Shown: positions 48,523 to 57,975 of the stretch, piece by piece
Layout of the letters: each line of letters opens with the position of its first letter
How positions within the stretch are numbered: the first letter of the stretch is position 1
Source of the DNA: Propionibacterium cyclohexanicum
GTDB lineage: Bacteria; Actinomycetota; Actinomycetes; Propionibacteriales; Propionibacteriaceae
Direction of reading: 5' to 3'
Length of the DNA stretch: 64,000 nucleotides
NCBI RefSeq assembly: GCF_900111365.1
Contig: NZ_FOGZ01000001.1
Span: 124,001-188,000, forward strand
Translations under genes and position numbers: made by a program
Notes under the pieces: generated by a model
Seen by the model: the letters and a program-made list of their open reading frames with translations, nothing else
Database searches by the model: none
Told to the model about the DNA's origin: nothing

Positions 48523-48798
48523 TCAGGGAGCCAGGCGCATCGGGGCAATACGGGCGGCGGGCAGCCATCGGGCGGTGAAGTCGTCGGCCCCTCCCACGGT
48601 GGCGACCAAGCCTTCCCAGCCGTCTGTGGTGCGGCGCCACCGCGCGATGAGGCCCGGCGTGGCGCCGTCGACCAGGACCACCGAGACCGCGGGCGCCCTG
48701 CCGCGTTGCGGCATTCCCCTGTCGCGTGCCCGCTCCCCGCAGGCCCGCTCACCCAGCGAGGGTCCCTTGTGGGGCCCGCGATCAATCCCACCTGACAT
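48523..48798 (-). CDS. Small hypothetical protein, possibly SOS-regulated
   Basis: 91 residues from ATG 48798. Not recognised. The first ~35 residues are Gly/Arg-rich. The rest looks like a compact beta fold (APAVSVVLVDGATPGLIARW, WEGLVATVGGADDFTARWLPAARI) with Trp and hydrophobic spacing. The ATG at 48798 is preferred over 48816 because TATGCT lies 7 nt upstream of it. A LexA-like box lies at 48821-48836. No recognisable homologue, and the reading could be spurious, so confidence is moderate. Confidence 0.5.
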   Translation of the reverse strand: MSGGIDRGPHKGPSLGERACGERARDRGMPQRGRAPAVSVVLVDGATPGLIARWRRTTDGWEGLVATVGGADDFTARWLPAARIAPMRLAP

Positions 48799-48805
48799 GA
48801 CCGAC

Positions 48806-48836
48806 AGCATAGACATTCATTCATACACATGTTCGA
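48806..48836 (-). promoter_or_regulatory. Putative promoter with LexA-like box
   Basis: On the minus strand TATGCT (48811-48806) ends 7 nt before ATG 48798. TCGAACATGTGTATGA (48836-48821) matches the actinobacterial SOS box pattern TCGAAC-N4-GTTCGA at 10 of 12 arm positions and covers the -35 region. Confidence 0.4.
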
Positions 48837-48902
48837 ATCCATCTCGGGTGCGGTGATCCGAGATGCCCTGGGGGATCCGTGGAGAGCATGGCCTGGGGGT
48901 GC

Positions 48903-49895
48903 TCAGACCCAGCCGGGCCACCAGCTCAGTGCAACGCCGTGCGAGGGTGCCTGAAGGCTCTGGGCGGCCATCGATGCCAGGGCCTTCGAACGCTCGGTTC
49001 CGGTGGAGGTGGCAGCCACGGGAACCCACGCCGCCAGGACACCCGACTCGAGCTTGCCCCAGATCTGCGGCCAGCTGCTCGGGTCGTTGACATCACCCGG
49101 CAGCGTATAGGCGATGGCGGGAGCCGACGGCCGGGCCGATGCCGAGGCCAGCTGGGTCGCGATGCTGTTGCGCAGTTCCTCTACCGCCGCCACCCGGTCC
49201 ACCATCTGCGTCTGCGTGTCGCCCGAACGTCCGATCATGGCCTGTAGCCCGAAGCGCAGCGCGTCCACCCGGCTCAGCAGCACCTGAAGGGTCTCGTCGC
49301 GCGAGCCGAGCACGATCCGCGCAGGTACTGCGCTGCCCTCGCCGGTCGGTACCGCGAAGGAGGCGCCGTCGCCGTGGGCCGTCACCAGCTGGCGGCCGGC
49401 GTCGGCGTAGCAGTACAGCGAGGCCCACAACATGGCGGTGACCGGTTCGGTCTGGGCGAGCGCGACGCCCAGATGCGATGCGGCCAGCGTCTCGTAGCCG
49501 GTTCTCAGGGCCACGAGTGCCTCGGCCAGTCCTGAGGGCCCACCGGCCGGGGCACTCGGTGAGGGACTCGCCATGAGGGGGCTGTGGTCGGCGTTCACAC
49601 CGCCGAGCGGATCGGCCTGGGCCAGCACGGTGGCGTGGTGCGCGTGAGCCTTTGCGGCGGCTGCGCACCACTCGCCGAAACCGGCCGGAGCCGACCATGC
49701 GGCGGCCCCCGAGGCGCACGACGAGTTCAGTGCCGCCAGCGATGTCTCCTCGCGAACGGCCTCGCGGCGATGAGCGTCCAGCTGTGCCGGCGACGCCGAG
49801 CCGGCGGCCGGGGAGCCGACGACGACGGGCGAGGGTGCACATCCGGACAGTGCGCCGATTCCACCGATGAGGAGCACCGCCCTTCGCGAGATCAC
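48903..49895 (-). CDS. Predicted lipoprotein with DUF4439-like ferritin-type domain
   Basis: 330 residues. A signal peptide with lipobox ALSGC (lipid Cys19) begins it: ISRRAVLLIGGIGALSGCAP. The mature protein is Ala-rich, helical and without further membrane segments; an N-terminal helical part (AHRREAVREETSLAAL) precedes a C-terminal DUF4439-like four-helix region (AEALVALRTGYETLAASHLGVALAQ ... AMLWASLYCYADAGRQL). Function unknown. The GTG at 49895 is supported by TAGTGT 7 nt upstream. It diverges from the rimP-nusA operon, an arrangement common in Actinobacteria. Confidence 0.82.
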   Translation of the reverse strand: MISRRAVLLIGGIGALSGCAPSPVVVGSPAAGSASPAQLDAHRREAVREETSLAALNSSCASGAAAWSAPAGFGEWCAAAAKAHAHHATVLAQADPLGGVNADHSPLMASPSPSAPAGGPSGLAEALVALRTGYETLAASHLGVALAQTEPVTAMLWASLYCYADAGRQLVTAHGDGASFAVPTGEGSAVPARIVLGSRDETLQVLLSRVDALRFGLQAMIGRSGDTQTQMVDRVAAVEELRNSIATQLASASARPSAPAIAYTLPGDVNDPSSWPQIWGKLESGVLAAWVPVAATSTGTERSKALASMAAQSLQAPSHGVALSWWPGWV

Positions 49896-49902
49896 GGGCA
49901 CG

Positions 49903-49908
49903 ACACTA
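49903..49908 (-). promoter_or_regulatory. Putative -10 of the DUF4439 lipoprotein gene (leaderless)
   Basis: Read on the minus strand, TAGTGT ends 7 nt before the GTG at 49895. Confidence 0.5.
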
Positions 49909-50077
49909 GCGTGCACCGCGCATGCTGCCTCGTGCAGATCCCCGGTGGTCCGCGGTGGCGTCTGGTCACGAACGCCTATGCTTGACGCGCGAGCATTACC
50001 CGGCGGCACGCCAGGGCCATGACCACTGCGCGGGCCTTCGGGTGCACAACCGAACAGACAAGAGGACGAGGACACTC

Positions 50078-50551
50078 GTGAAGCAATCGGCACTGATCGA
50101 CGTGGTGGAGCCGGTCATTACAGCCTGCGGGCTGGAACTGGACAAGCTCACGGTGGTGCGCGCCGGCGCCCGCCACGTGGTGCGTATCACCCTCGATGGC
50201 GACGGGCCGAGCGGCCACGGCCCCGATCTCGACGAGATCGCGGAGGCGACCCGGGCCATCTCGGCTGCCCTCGACGAATCGGATGCGGCCGGTCAGGCTC
50301 CCTACACCTTGGAGGTGAGCAGCCGTGGCGTTTCTGCCCCGCTCGCCAGGCCAGCCCATTGGCGCCGTAACGCGGGTCGCCTCGTGACGGTGCACACCAC
50401 CGACGGCGAGCAGTTCACCGGGCGGATCACCGACAGTGACGACACAGCTGCAAACCTCGCTGTGGATGGCCGGTCTCGCCGGATCGACTACTCGCAGGTC
50501 CGCAAGGCAGTCGTCCAGATTGAGATGAACCGCAAGGACCAGGAGGACTGA
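50078..50551 (+). CDS. rimP: Ribosome maturation factor RimP
   Basis: 157 residues. It assists 30S assembly. The N-terminal alpha/beta domain has [25 protein letters not shown] and [36 protein letters not shown] is the family core (usual SPGxxRPL replaced by SSRGVSAPL); the C-terminal SH3-like domain ends [17 protein letters not shown] start at 50078. nusA begins one base after the stop. Confidence 0.93.
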   Translation: MKQSALIDVVEPVITACGLELDKLTVVRAGARHVVRITLDGDGPSGHGPDLDEIAEATRAISAALDESDAAGQAPYTLEVSSRGVSAPLARPAHWRRNAGRLVTVHTTDGEQFTGRITDSDDTAANLAVDGRSRRIDYSQVRKAVVQIEMNRKDQED

Positions 50552-50552
50552 C

Positions 50553-51548
50553 GTGGACATCGACCTCACAGCGCTGCGTGCGCTGGAGCACGAGAAGGAC
50601 ATCCCTGTCGACTATCTCGTCGATACGCTCGAACAGGCCCTTCTCGACGCCTATCGCAAGACGGACCAGGCCAAGCCGGATGCCCACGTCAGCCTGGATC
50701 GCCGGACCGGGCGGGTATCGGTCCTGGTGCCCGAGCGCGACGAGCAGGGCACTGTCATCGGCCAGTTCGACGACACCCCGGCCGATTTCGGCCGGGTGGC
50801 CGCATCGACTGCTCGCCAGGTCATCCTGCAGCGCCTCCACGAGGTGGAGGACGAGCACCGCTATGGCAAGTTCAGCGGAGTGGAGGGCGACGTCGTCACC
50901 GGCGTCGTCCAGCAGGCCGGCGATTCGCGCACCGTGCACGTCGACCTCGGCGACATCGAGGCCATCATGCCGCTGTCCGAGCAGGTACCCGGCGAGGTCT
51001 ACACCCACGGCAAGCGGCTGAGGGTCTACGTTGTCAGCGTGCGCAAGGAGGCGCGCGGCACCCAGGTCGTGGTGAGCCGGACCCATCCGAATCTCGTCAA
51101 GAAGCTTTTCGCGCTCGAGGTGCCCGAGATCGAGCAGGGAATTGTCGAGGTGACCCAGATAGCCCGTGAATCGGGGCACCGCTCCAAGATCGCCGTGGTC
51201 TCGCACAATGCCGATGTCTCGGCCAAGGGCGCCTGCATCGGGCCGATGGGCCAGCGCGTGCGGGCCGTGATGCACGAGCTGAACGACGAGAAGATCGACA
51301 TCATCGACTGGTCGGACGATCCGGCGCGGTTCGTGGCCAATGCGCTGAGCCCGGCCAAGACCGTCAAGGTCAGCATCGTCGACCTGGCTACGCGCTCTGC
51401 CCGGGTGATCGTGCCCGATTACCAGCTCAGCCTGGCCATCGGACGCGAGGGCCAGAATGTCCGCCTGGCGGCCCGGCTCACCGGCTGGCGCATCGACATC
51501 CGGCCCGATACCGAGCTGGCCGGCGCCGAGGGCGAGGCGCCGGCGTGA
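50553..51548 (+). CDS. nusA: Transcription termination/antitermination protein NusA
   Basis: 331 residues. N-terminal RNA polymerase-binding domain (about 1-105), S1 domain ([38 protein letters not shown]), KH1 ([40 protein letters not shown]) and KH2 ([32 protein letters not shown]). It lacks the C-terminal acidic repeats of E. coli NusA, as is usual in Actinobacteria. The GTG at 50553 has AGGAGGAC upstream. Confidence 0.97.
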   Translation: MDIDLTALRALEHEKDIPVDYLVDTLEQALLDAYRKTDQAKPDAHVSLDRRTGRVSVLVPERDEQGTVIGQFDDTPADFGRVAASTARQVILQRLHEVEDEHRYGKFSGVEGDVVTGVVQQAGDSRTVHVDLGDIEAIMPLSEQVPGEVYTHGKRLRVYVVSVRKEARGTQVVVSRTHPNLVKKLFALEVPEIEQGIVEVTQIARESGHRSKIAVVSHNADVSAKGACIGPMGQRVRAVMHELNDEKIDIIDWSDDPARFVANALSPAKTVKVSIVDLATRSARVIVPDYQLSLAIGREGQNVRLAARLTGWRIDIRPDTELAGAEGEAPA

Positions 51549-51611
51549 AACCCACAGCGAACTGACAGCCTGCTCTTGGTCCTGCGACAGCGGGATGCGG
51601 TTGATTGATTC

Positions 51612-51651
51612 GTGGAGCCGGGAACCCAGGGGGTGGGGTGCCCGGCTCCAC
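51612..51651 (+). terminator. Hairpin after nusA
   Basis: GTGGAGCCGGG (51612-51622) and CCCGGCTCCAC (51641-51651) form an 11-bp perfect stem with an 18 nt loop, 64 bp after the nusA stop. The ylxR promoter lies downstream. CTCC-rich rather than U-rich sequence follows. Confidence 0.6.
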
Positions 51652-51712
51652 CGTCTCCTCATGACGTCCGCCGGGCCGTGGCTGACGCTGCACCCGGGCT
51701 GGCCGCGATGGC

Positions 51713-51718
51713 TACCAT
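51713..51718 (+). promoter_or_regulatory. Putative -10 of ylxR (leaderless)
   Basis: TACCAT ends 6 nt before the GTG at 51725. This separates ylxR from nusA transcription. Confidence 0.55.
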
Positions 51719-51724
51719 GGCGCG

Positions 51725-51994
51725 GTGAGCACTTCTGGCCGCGAGCGCACCTGCGTGGGCTGCCGGCGCCGCGACGACCCGGCCGCGATGGTCCGCTATG
51801 TGCTGCGCCAGATGATCCCCCTCGCCGATCCGGGGGCAACGGCCCCCGGCAGGGGCGCGTGGGTTCATCCCGACCCGGCCTGCTGGCAGCGCGCCGTGAG
51901 CCGAGGAGGCTTCGCACGGAGTTTCCGCACCGCGGTGCAGACCGCGGGCCTGCCTGCCGAGATGTTCGGCCACGACGACGCGTTTGGTGAATGA
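51725..51994 (+). CDS. ylxR: YlxR family RNA-binding protein (RnpM-like)
   Basis: 89 residues. RTCVGCRRRDDPAAMVRYV is the DUF448 signature (C-x2-C), and PGRGAWVHPDPACWQRAVSRGGFARSFRTAV completes it. The fold binds nucleic acid; the B. subtilis homologue (RnpM) modulates RNase P. The usual partner L7Ae-like YlxQ is absent between it and infB. Start GTG at 51725. Confidence 0.92.
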   Translation: MSTSGRERTCVGCRRRDDPAAMVRYVLRQMIPLADPGATAPGRGAWVHPDPACWQRAVSRGGFARSFRTAVQTAGLPAEMFGHDDAFGE

Positions 51995-52008
51995 GGTGTG
52001 CCGGGAGG

Positions 52009-52014
52009 TATCCT
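52009..52014 (+). promoter_or_regulatory. Putative -10 of infB
   Basis: TATCCT would start transcription near 52021, giving a leader of about 164 nt that contains three mini-ORFs. Confidence 0.4.
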
Positions 52015-52101
52015 GGCAAGCGCATGTGTCCAGCGTGCAGGTCAAAGCCGTGTCCGTACGGTATGCACCAGATCGTTGATCCAGAAAGTGGGCTAGCGCT
52101 C

Positions 52102-52147
52102 ATGACTACTCGATGAGTACGAAGCAATGAGCACAACCGACGACTAA
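52102..52147 (+). promoter_or_regulatory. Chain of three overlapping mini-ORFs in the infB leader
   Basis: 52102-52116 encodes MTTR, 52113-52130 MSTKQ and 52127-52147 MSTTDD. Each stop overlaps the next ATG as ATGA. The infB GTG follows 37 nt after the last stop, with AAGGAG upstream. Underlying is a repeat of ATGA(C/G)(T/C)AC. They may be ribosome-engagement or coupling elements. Confidence 0.55.
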
Positions 52148-52184
52148 CTGGTCCTGGCGCAAGGCCCGGACCTGAAGGAGAGTA

Positions 52185-55100
52185 GTGGCCAAGGTCCGCG
52201 TCTATGAGCTCGCCAAAGAGCTCGGACTCGAAAGCAAAGAGCTTCTGGCGAAGCTGAATGACATGGGAGAGTTCGTCCGTTCGGCGTCCTCGACCATTGA
52301 AGCCCCGGTGGTTCGCCGGGTAACAGACAAGGTGCACTCCGAGCAGGGCTCGGGCAAGAGCGCCGCCAAGACATCCGGTTCCCGCCCGGTCCCCAAGCCC
52401 CATCCCGCTGGTGGACGCGGTCCGGCCGCTCCCCACGCCGGGCAGGCCAGCGTTCAGCACGCCTCGGCACCGCACACCACGGATGCTCCCGCGGCCGGGC
52501 ACGATGGGCAGACACCGGCCGAACCGGCGGCACACGGCACCCAGCCCGCTGCGGCGCAGCCGGCGCCGGCGGCGCCCTCGAGCGGCAGGGCCGCCGCGCC
52601 GCACCACAACGGCCCCACGCCCGGCGATGTGCGCGCATCGCGCCAGCCACGGGTGACCCCCAAGGCACCTACGCCGCAGTCCGGCCCGGTCTCCAGCCCC
52701 ACGCCTCGTCCCGGTGCCGCCACGCGGCCCGGTTCGGCGCGTCCGGGGGGCACACCGCGTCCCTCTGCGAGCCCGTCCCAGCCGTCCACCGGCCATCGCC
52801 CGGGGGGTACGGCGGCACCGTCGCCGCATGCGCCCGCCGGGGTGCCTCACAGCCCCCAGTCCCACGGGCCGGCGTCCCAGCCGCGCACCCCGGGACATCC
52901 GGGCGGAGAGCATGCCACCTCGGCACGCCCCGGTCCCCGCCCGGTCCCGCATCCGGGACGTCCTGCGGCGCGCCCGGGAGCCACCGGCGGCCTGCCCGGT
53001 GCACCGACGCGGCGCAGTGGAACTCCTCGTCCGGGTAACAACCCGTTCAGCTCGTCCCAGGGCATGGGCCAGCAGCGGCGCTCCCCGGAGCACACCCACG
53101 GTGGGGCCAACCCCGGTGGCGGCGATTCCCGGCGCGGCCCCCGCCCCGGCGCCGGCACCAGTGGCCTGCCTCGTCCAGGCGGCACCAGTGGCCTGCCCCG
53201 TCCCAATCCCGCGATGATGCCCAAGCGGCACAACTCCCAGCTCGCCCCGGCGGGACAGCGCGGCGGCACCGCCAATCGCGGCGGCCGCGGCCGTGGTGGC
53301 TTCGGCGGCCCGAACCGCGGGGCCGGTGGCGGATTCCACGGCGGTGCCCCCGGTGTGGGCGCCCCGGTCGGTGGCGGCCGCGGTGGCCGTGGCGGCCGCG
53401 GCGGGTCGGGCACCCAGGGTGCCTTTGGCCGCGGTGGCGCAGGTCGGCGTGGACGCAAGAGCCGTAAGCAGCGCAGGCAAGAGTTCGATGAGATGCAAGC
53501 GCCCTCAATGGGCGGCCTGCACATCAGGAAGGGCAACGGCAGCACCATCCGGCTGCGCCGCGGCTCCTCGCTCACCGATCTTGCCGAGAAGATCGGCGTG
53601 GACGCCGCGCAGCTCGTCCAGGTGCTGTTCAACCTGGGCGAGATGATCACAGCCACCCAGTCGGTTCCCGACGAGACCCTCGAGGTGCTGGGGGCCGAGC
53701 TCAACTTCAAGATCGAGGTCGTCTCGCCCGAGGACGAGGACCGCGAGCTGCTGGAGAGCTTCGACCTGGAGTTCGGCGAGAACGAGGGCGGCGACGACGA
53801 TCTTGCGCCGCGTCCCCCGGTCGTCACCGTCATGGGCCATGTCGATCATGGCAAGACCAAGCTGCTGGACGCCCTGCGCCATACCCATGTGGTCGAGGGC
53901 GAGGCCGGCGGCATCACCCAGTCGATCGGCGCCTACCAGGTGAAGGCGGAGGTGGAGGGCGAGGAACGCGCCATCACCTTCATCGACACCCCCGGCCACG
54001 AGGCCTTCACCGCCATGCGTGCGCGTGGCGCGAAGTCCACCGATATCGCGGTGCTCGTCGTGGCCGCCGATGACGGCGTGATGCCCCAGACCATCGAGGC
54101 CATGAACCACGCGAAGGCGGCAGATGTGCCGATTGTCGTGGCGGTCAACAAGATCGACAAGCCCGGTGCCGATCCCACCAAGGTGCGAGGCCAGCTCACC
54201 GAGTTCGACCTGGTGCCCGAGGAGTACGGCGGTGACACGATGTTCGTCGATGTCTCTGCCGTCACCCACGAGGGCTTGGACAAGCTGCTCGCGGCCATCA
54301 TCCTCACCGCCGATGCGGCGCTGGACCTGCGTGCCAATCCCGATATGCCTGCCCAAGGTGTGGCCATCGAGGCTCATCTCGACAAGGGCCGCGGTCCGGT
54401 GGCCACCGCCTTGGTGCAACGTGGAACGCTGCGCAAGGGCGACTCGGTCGTCGCGGGCTCGGCCTATGGCCGGGTCCGTGCCCTGGTGAACGACCACGGC
54501 CAGCAGATCGACGAGGCACCACCCTCGATGCCTGTCCAGGTGATCGGGCTCACCAGCGTGCCGGGCGCCGGCGACAACTTCCTGGTCGTCGACGACGATC
54601 GGATGGCGCGCCAGATCGCCGAGAAGCGCGAGGCGCGGATGCGGGCCGCCCAGCAGGCGGCGTCCAGCAGGCGCCGGACGCTCGACGAGCTGTTCGAGCA
54701 GATGGAGAAGGGCGAGACCGGAGAGCTGCTGCTCATCCTCAAGGGCGATTCGGCCGGCTCGGTCGAGGCTCTGGAAGATGCCCTCTCGAAGATCGACGTT
54801 GGCGACGAGGTCGATCTGCGCGTCATCGACCGGGGTGTAGGTGCCATCACCGAGACGAATGTCTCACTGGCCGCCGCCAGCGAGCCGCACGCCGTCATCA
54901 TCGGCTTCAATGTGCGTCCCACTGTCCAGGCCACCCGGCTGGCCGACCAGAACAACGTCGATGTGCGCTACTACACCGTCATCTACGATGCGATCGACGA
55001 GATCGAGGCTGCGCTCAAGGGCATGCTCAAGCCGGTCTTCGAGGAGAAGAGGCTCGGGACGGCGGAGATCCGTGAGATCTTCCGCAGTTCCAAGGTGGGC

Positions 55101-55340
55101 AATATCGCCGGCTGCATGATCCTCGACGGCACCATCCATCGCAACGGCAAGGCCCGGCTGATCCGCGACGGCGTCGTACTGAGCGAGACGAGCATCGCCT
55201 CGCTGCGCCGTGGCAAGGACGACGTCTCCGAGGTGCGCGAGGGCTTCGAATGCGGCCTCACCTTGGTGAACTACTCCGATATCCACGTCGGCGATCAGAT
55301 CGAGAGCTACGAGATGGTCGAGAAGGTGAGGGAGAAGTAG
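52185..55340 (+). CDS. infB: Translation initiation factor IF-2
   Basis: 1051 residues. It brings initiator tRNA to the 30S subunit using GTP. N-terminal IF2N domain ([33 protein letters not shown]) is followed by a Pro/Gly/Ala-rich low-complexity region (about 60-430), with [12 protein letters not shown]-type repeats. A second IF2N-type part precedes the G domain: G1 GHVDHGKT (residues 551-558), [21 protein letters not shown] and SAVT. C1 and C2 domains end the protein. GTG start at 52185, AAGGAG upstream. Confidence 0.98.
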   Translation: MAKVRVYELAKELGLESKELLAKLNDMGEFVRSASSTIEAPVVRRVTDKVHSEQGSGKSAAKTSGSRPVPKPHPAGGRGPAAPHAGQASVQHASAPHTTDAPAAGHDGQTPAEPAAHGTQPAAAQPAPAAPSSGRAAAPHHNGPTPGDVRASRQPRVTPKAPTPQSGPVSSPTPRPGAATRPGSARPGGTPRPSASPSQPSTGHRPGGTAAPSPHAPAGVPHSPQSHGPASQPRTPGHPGGEHATSARPGPRPVPHPGRPAARPGATGGLPGAPTRRSGTPRPGNNPFSSSQGMGQQRRSPEHTHGGANPGGGDSRRGPRPGAGTSGLPRPGGTSGLPRPNPAMMPKRHNSQLAPAGQRGGTANRGGRGRGGFGGPNRGAGGGFHGGAPGVGAPVGGGRGGRGGRGGSGTQGAFGRGGAGRRGRKSRKQRRQEFDEMQAPSMGGLHIRKGNGSTIRLRRGSSLTDLAEKIGVDAAQLVQVLFNLGEMITATQSVPDETLEVLGAELNFKIEVVSPEDEDRELLESFDLEFGENEGGDDDLAPRPPVVTVMGHVDHGKTKLLDALRHTHVVEGEAGGITQSIGAYQVKAEVEGEERAITFIDTPGHEAFTAMRARGAKSTDIAVLVVAADDGVMPQTIEAMNHAKAADVPIVVAVNKIDKPGADPTKVRGQLTEFDLVPEEYGGDTMFVDVSAVTHEGLDKLLAAIILTADAALDLRANPDMPAQGVAIEAHLDKGRGPVATALVQRGTLRKGDSVVAGSAYGRVRALVNDHGQQIDEAPPSMPVQVIGLTSVPGAGDNFLVVDDDRMARQIAEKREARMRAAQQAASSRRRTLDELFEQMEKGETGELLLILKGDSAGSVEALEDALSKIDVGDEVDLRVIDRGVGAITETNVSLAAASEPHAVIIGFNVRPTVQATRLADQNNVDVRYYTVIYDAIDEIEAALKGMLKPVFEEKRLGTAEIREIFRSSKVGNIAGCMILDGTIHRNGKARLIRDGVVLSETSIASLRRGKDDVSEVREGFECGLTLVNYSDIHVGDQIESYEMVEKVREK

Positions 55341-55831
55341 TGCCCAATCCACGTATCGGCAAGCTCCAGGAGCAGATCCAGTTTGTCGTCGCCCAGATGC
55401 TCCAGCACAAGATCAAGGACCCGCGGCTCGGTTTCGTCACCGTCACCGAGGTCCGGCTCACCGGCGATGCCCGGGAGGCCACGGTCTTCTACACGGTGAT
55501 GGGGCAGGAGGCCGATCTGGCCGCCACGGCCGCGGCGCTGGAATCGGCCAAGGGCCTGCTGCGCTCCACTGTGGGTAAGCGGCTCGGCCTGCGTTTCGCG
55601 CCCACCTTGTCCTTCGTCCCCGATGCCACCTTGCAGACGGCACAGCAGATGGAGGAACTCATCGTACGGGCCAGACGCCACGACGAGGAGCTGGGCGCCC
55701 AGCGGGGCGATCAGTATGCCGGCGAGGCCGATCCCTATGTCGTCCGGGAGGCCGATCCCCATGTCGCCCAGGGGGCAGGGGCATCGGACGAGGACGCCGA
55801 CGAGCAGGCGCAGCCCCACGAGGACGAATGA
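55340..55831 (+). CDS. rbfA: 30S ribosome-binding factor RbfA
   Basis: 163 residues. A KH-fold assembly factor: [72 protein letters not shown]. The C-terminal ~45 residues are acidic and repetitive ([17 protein letters not shown]). The start GTG overlaps the infB TAG stop by one base, so it is coupled to infB. The stop overlaps truB by ATGA. Confidence 0.95.
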   Translation: MPNPRIGKLQEQIQFVVAQMLQHKIKDPRLGFVTVTEVRLTGDAREATVFYTVMGQEADLAATAAALESAKGLLRSTVGKRLGLRFAPTLSFVPDATLQTAQQMEELIVRARRHDEELGAQRGDQYAGEADPYVVREADPHVAQGAGASDEDADEQAQPHEDE

Positions 55832-56709
55832 GCCGCTGCCCGGGCAGCGGTGAGTCCGGCCTGCTCGTCGTCGACAAGCCGGCCGGGCTCACCTCCTCGC
55901 AGGTGGTGGGCCGGTGCCGGCGTCTGTTGGGCACCAGAAAGGTCGGCCATGCCGGCACTCTCGATCCAATGGCCACCGGCGTGCTCATCATCGGCATCAA
56001 CCGCGCCACCCGGCTGCTGGGGCATCTGGCCCTGCACGACAAGAGCTATCGGGCCACCATCCGGCTGGGTGCCGCGACGATCACCGATGACGCCGAGGGT
56101 GAGGTGACGATGGTCCGCGACGCCTCGGCGGTCACCGACGAGCAGATCGGGCAGGGCGTCGCCACCTTGACCGGCGAGATCATGCAGGTGCCCAGCTCGG
56201 TCTCGGCGATCAAGGTCGGCGGGAAGCGTTCCTATGCTCGGGTGCGCGGCGGCGAGGAGGTGCATCTGGCGGCGAGGCCCGTCACGGTGAGCCGATTCGA
56301 GGTTCTCGCCCGGCGACGGCACGACGGTTTCGTCGATGTGGACGTCGAGGTGGACTGCACGAAGGGCACCTATATCAGGGCGCTGGCGCGCGATCTGGGC
56401 GCAGCGCTGGGTGTCGGGGGTCATCTCGTGACGCTGCGCCGCACCCGCATCGGCAGGTACACCCTCGACGATGCGATCGAGCTGGGCGATACCGCACCGG
56501 CGCTCATGAGCATGGCGCAGGCGGCGAGGCTGAGCTTCGAGGTGGTCGAGGTGAGCGAGGAGCAGCGCGCCGATGTCCTCGTCGGGCGCGGACTCGACCT
56601 TGCCCTGAGCGCCGCGCCTACCGGGATCATCGATCCGGATGGCGAACTCATCGCGCTCTACACGCCGGTCGGTGACCACACTGCCCGCCCTTTGGCGGTG
56701 CTTGCCTGA
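55828..56709 (+). CDS. truB: tRNA pseudouridine(55) synthase TruB
   Basis: 293 residues. It makes pseudouridine 55 in the T-loop. [43 protein letters not shown] with the catalytic Asp (TLD), [20 protein letters not shown] and [24 protein letters not shown] are the motifs. It overlaps rbfA by 4 bases and ends the nusA-infB-rbfA-truB group. Confidence 0.96.
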   Translation: MSRCPGSGESGLLVVDKPAGLTSSQVVGRCRRLLGTRKVGHAGTLDPMATGVLIIGINRATRLLGHLALHDKSYRATIRLGAATITDDAEGEVTMVRDASAVTDEQIGQGVATLTGEIMQVPSSVSAIKVGGKRSYARVRGGEEVHLAARPVTVSRFEVLARRRHDGFVDVDVEVDCTKGTYIRALARDLGAALGVGGHLVTLRRTRIGRYTLDDAIELGDTAPALMSMAQAARLSFEVVEVSEEQRADVLVGRGLDLALSAAPTGIIDPDGELIALYTPVGDHTARPLAVLA

Positions 56710-57067
56710 TCACGCAGCGGTCCGGCGACCGCTCCCGGCCATCGGGTGCCGGGCTCGCACGCCGCGGTCCTTGCGCGTCAGGTGTATGCACAGATGTCTC
56801 GTCAGACCTCTCCGTCGGTGCACACTTGGCGCCTTTCAGCCGAATTGTGGCTGGCCAGGAGGCAGGAGTGCCACAGATGTGGCAGCGTGGCAGGGTGCCG
56901 CAAAGCTGGCAGCGCGACGAAGCGCCAGAACGTGGCAATGTGGCATGTGGTCCGATGTGACATGTGGTCCGATGTGGGATCGCATCGATCGAACGGGTCT
57001 CGCGATCCGTTGACAACGGCACGATGACGTGCCGATGACAGAAGTCTCTTCACGAGGAAGTGATCTG
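56710..57067 (+). other. Intergenic region truB-glpF (358 bp) with regulatory repeats
   Basis: No gene is recognised. TGCCAC-AGAT-GTGGCA is a perfect palindrome at 56869-56884. Further GTGGCA copies lie at 56887, 56932 and 56940. CATGTGGTCCGATGTG(A/G) occurs twice in tandem at 56944-56960 and 56961-56977. TTGACA at 57010-57015 is a -35 candidate, but no good -10 follows. AGGAAG precedes the glpF ATG. Confidence 0.6.
56944..56977 (+). repeat. 17-bp tandem duplication upstream of glpF
   Basis: CATGTGGTCCGATGTG followed by A or G is present twice without spacer. It lies about 90 bp before glpF and may be part of its operator region. Confidence 0.8.
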
Positions 57068-57853
57068 ATGAATGTTCTCGCTGTTTCCCCGGCCGGCATC
57101 TTCGGCTCGGAGTTTCTCGGCACGATGCTCCTCATCGTGCTCGGCGTTGGCGTCGTCGCCAATGCCCTGCTGCCGAAGACCAAGGGCCACGACGGTGGCT
57201 GGCAGATGATCGACTGGGGATGGGGCATCGGCGTCATGGTGGGCGTGTTCGCCGCCTACCGCACCGGCGGCCACCTCAATCCCGCCGTGACGCTCGGCCT
57301 GACGGTGGCAGGGGTCGATCTCGCCCCCGGTATCCCGGCCACCTTTGCGAATGTCTCGCTGTACATCGGCGCCCAGCTGCTCGGCGCCATGGCCGGCGCC
57401 GTGCTGGCCTGGCTGGTCTACAAGCAGCACTACGACCTGGAGTGCGATCCCTCGCTCAAACTCGGCACCTTCGCGACCGGCCCCCAGATCCGCAACTACG
57501 GATGGAACCTGCTGACCGAGACCATCGCCACCTATGTCCTGGTCATCTGGGTCCTGCTGTCCGGCTACACCAATGTGGCGAAGATCACCACGGCAGACAA
57601 CATCCAGGAGATCTCCGGCAGCCTGATCGGCCCGCTCGGCGTCACCTTCCTCATCATGGGCATCGGCAACTCGCTTGGTGGTCCCACCGGATACGCCATC
57701 AACCCGGCACGAGACCTCGGACCCCGTATCGTCCATGCCCTGCTGCCCATCAAGGGCAAGGGTTCGTCGGACTGGGCCTACTCCTGGGTGCCGATCCTCG
57801 GTCCGATCCTGGGCGGCGTGCTGGCCGGCCTGACCTATCTCATCTTCTGGTGA
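57068..57853 (+). CDS. glpF: Glycerol uptake facilitator (aquaglyceroporin, MIP family)
   Basis: 261 residues, six membrane helices. Two NPA boxes: GGHLNPAVTLGL and GYAINPARDLGPR. The Asp after the second box (NPARD) marks aquaglyceroporins rather than water channels. It should let glycerol diffuse in. The ATG at 57068 has GAGGAAG 8-9 nt upstream. glpK follows after 122 bp. Confidence 0.95.
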   Translation: MNVLAVSPAGIFGSEFLGTMLLIVLGVGVVANALLPKTKGHDGGWQMIDWGWGIGVMVGVFAAYRTGGHLNPAVTLGLTVAGVDLAPGIPATFANVSLYIGAQLLGAMAGAVLAWLVYKQHYDLECDPSLKLGTFATGPQIRNYGWNLLTETIATYVLVIWVLLSGYTNVAKITTADNIQEISGSLIGPLGVTFLIMGIGNSLGGPTGYAINPARDLGPRIVHALLPIKGKGSSDWAYSWVPILGPILGGVLAGLTYLIFW

Positions 57854-57975
57854 GCCCCGGCGCGGTGTGGCGCCAGGCCCGGCGCCGTGCACCACACCGC
57901 GGGACCGGGCCCGCCAACCACCACACAACGTATTGACTGCACTACTTGACTGCACCACGTGAGGAGCACATCCAG

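Noticed and set aside
52113-52147. Mini-ORFs as independent genes
   Set aside because: They encode only 4-6 residues, so they are listed as a regulatory feature rather than as coding genes.
56710-57067. Small protein-coding frames upstream of glpF on both strands
   Set aside because: They fall across a repeat-rich regulatory region, lack convincing ribosome binding sites and show no domain-like sequence.
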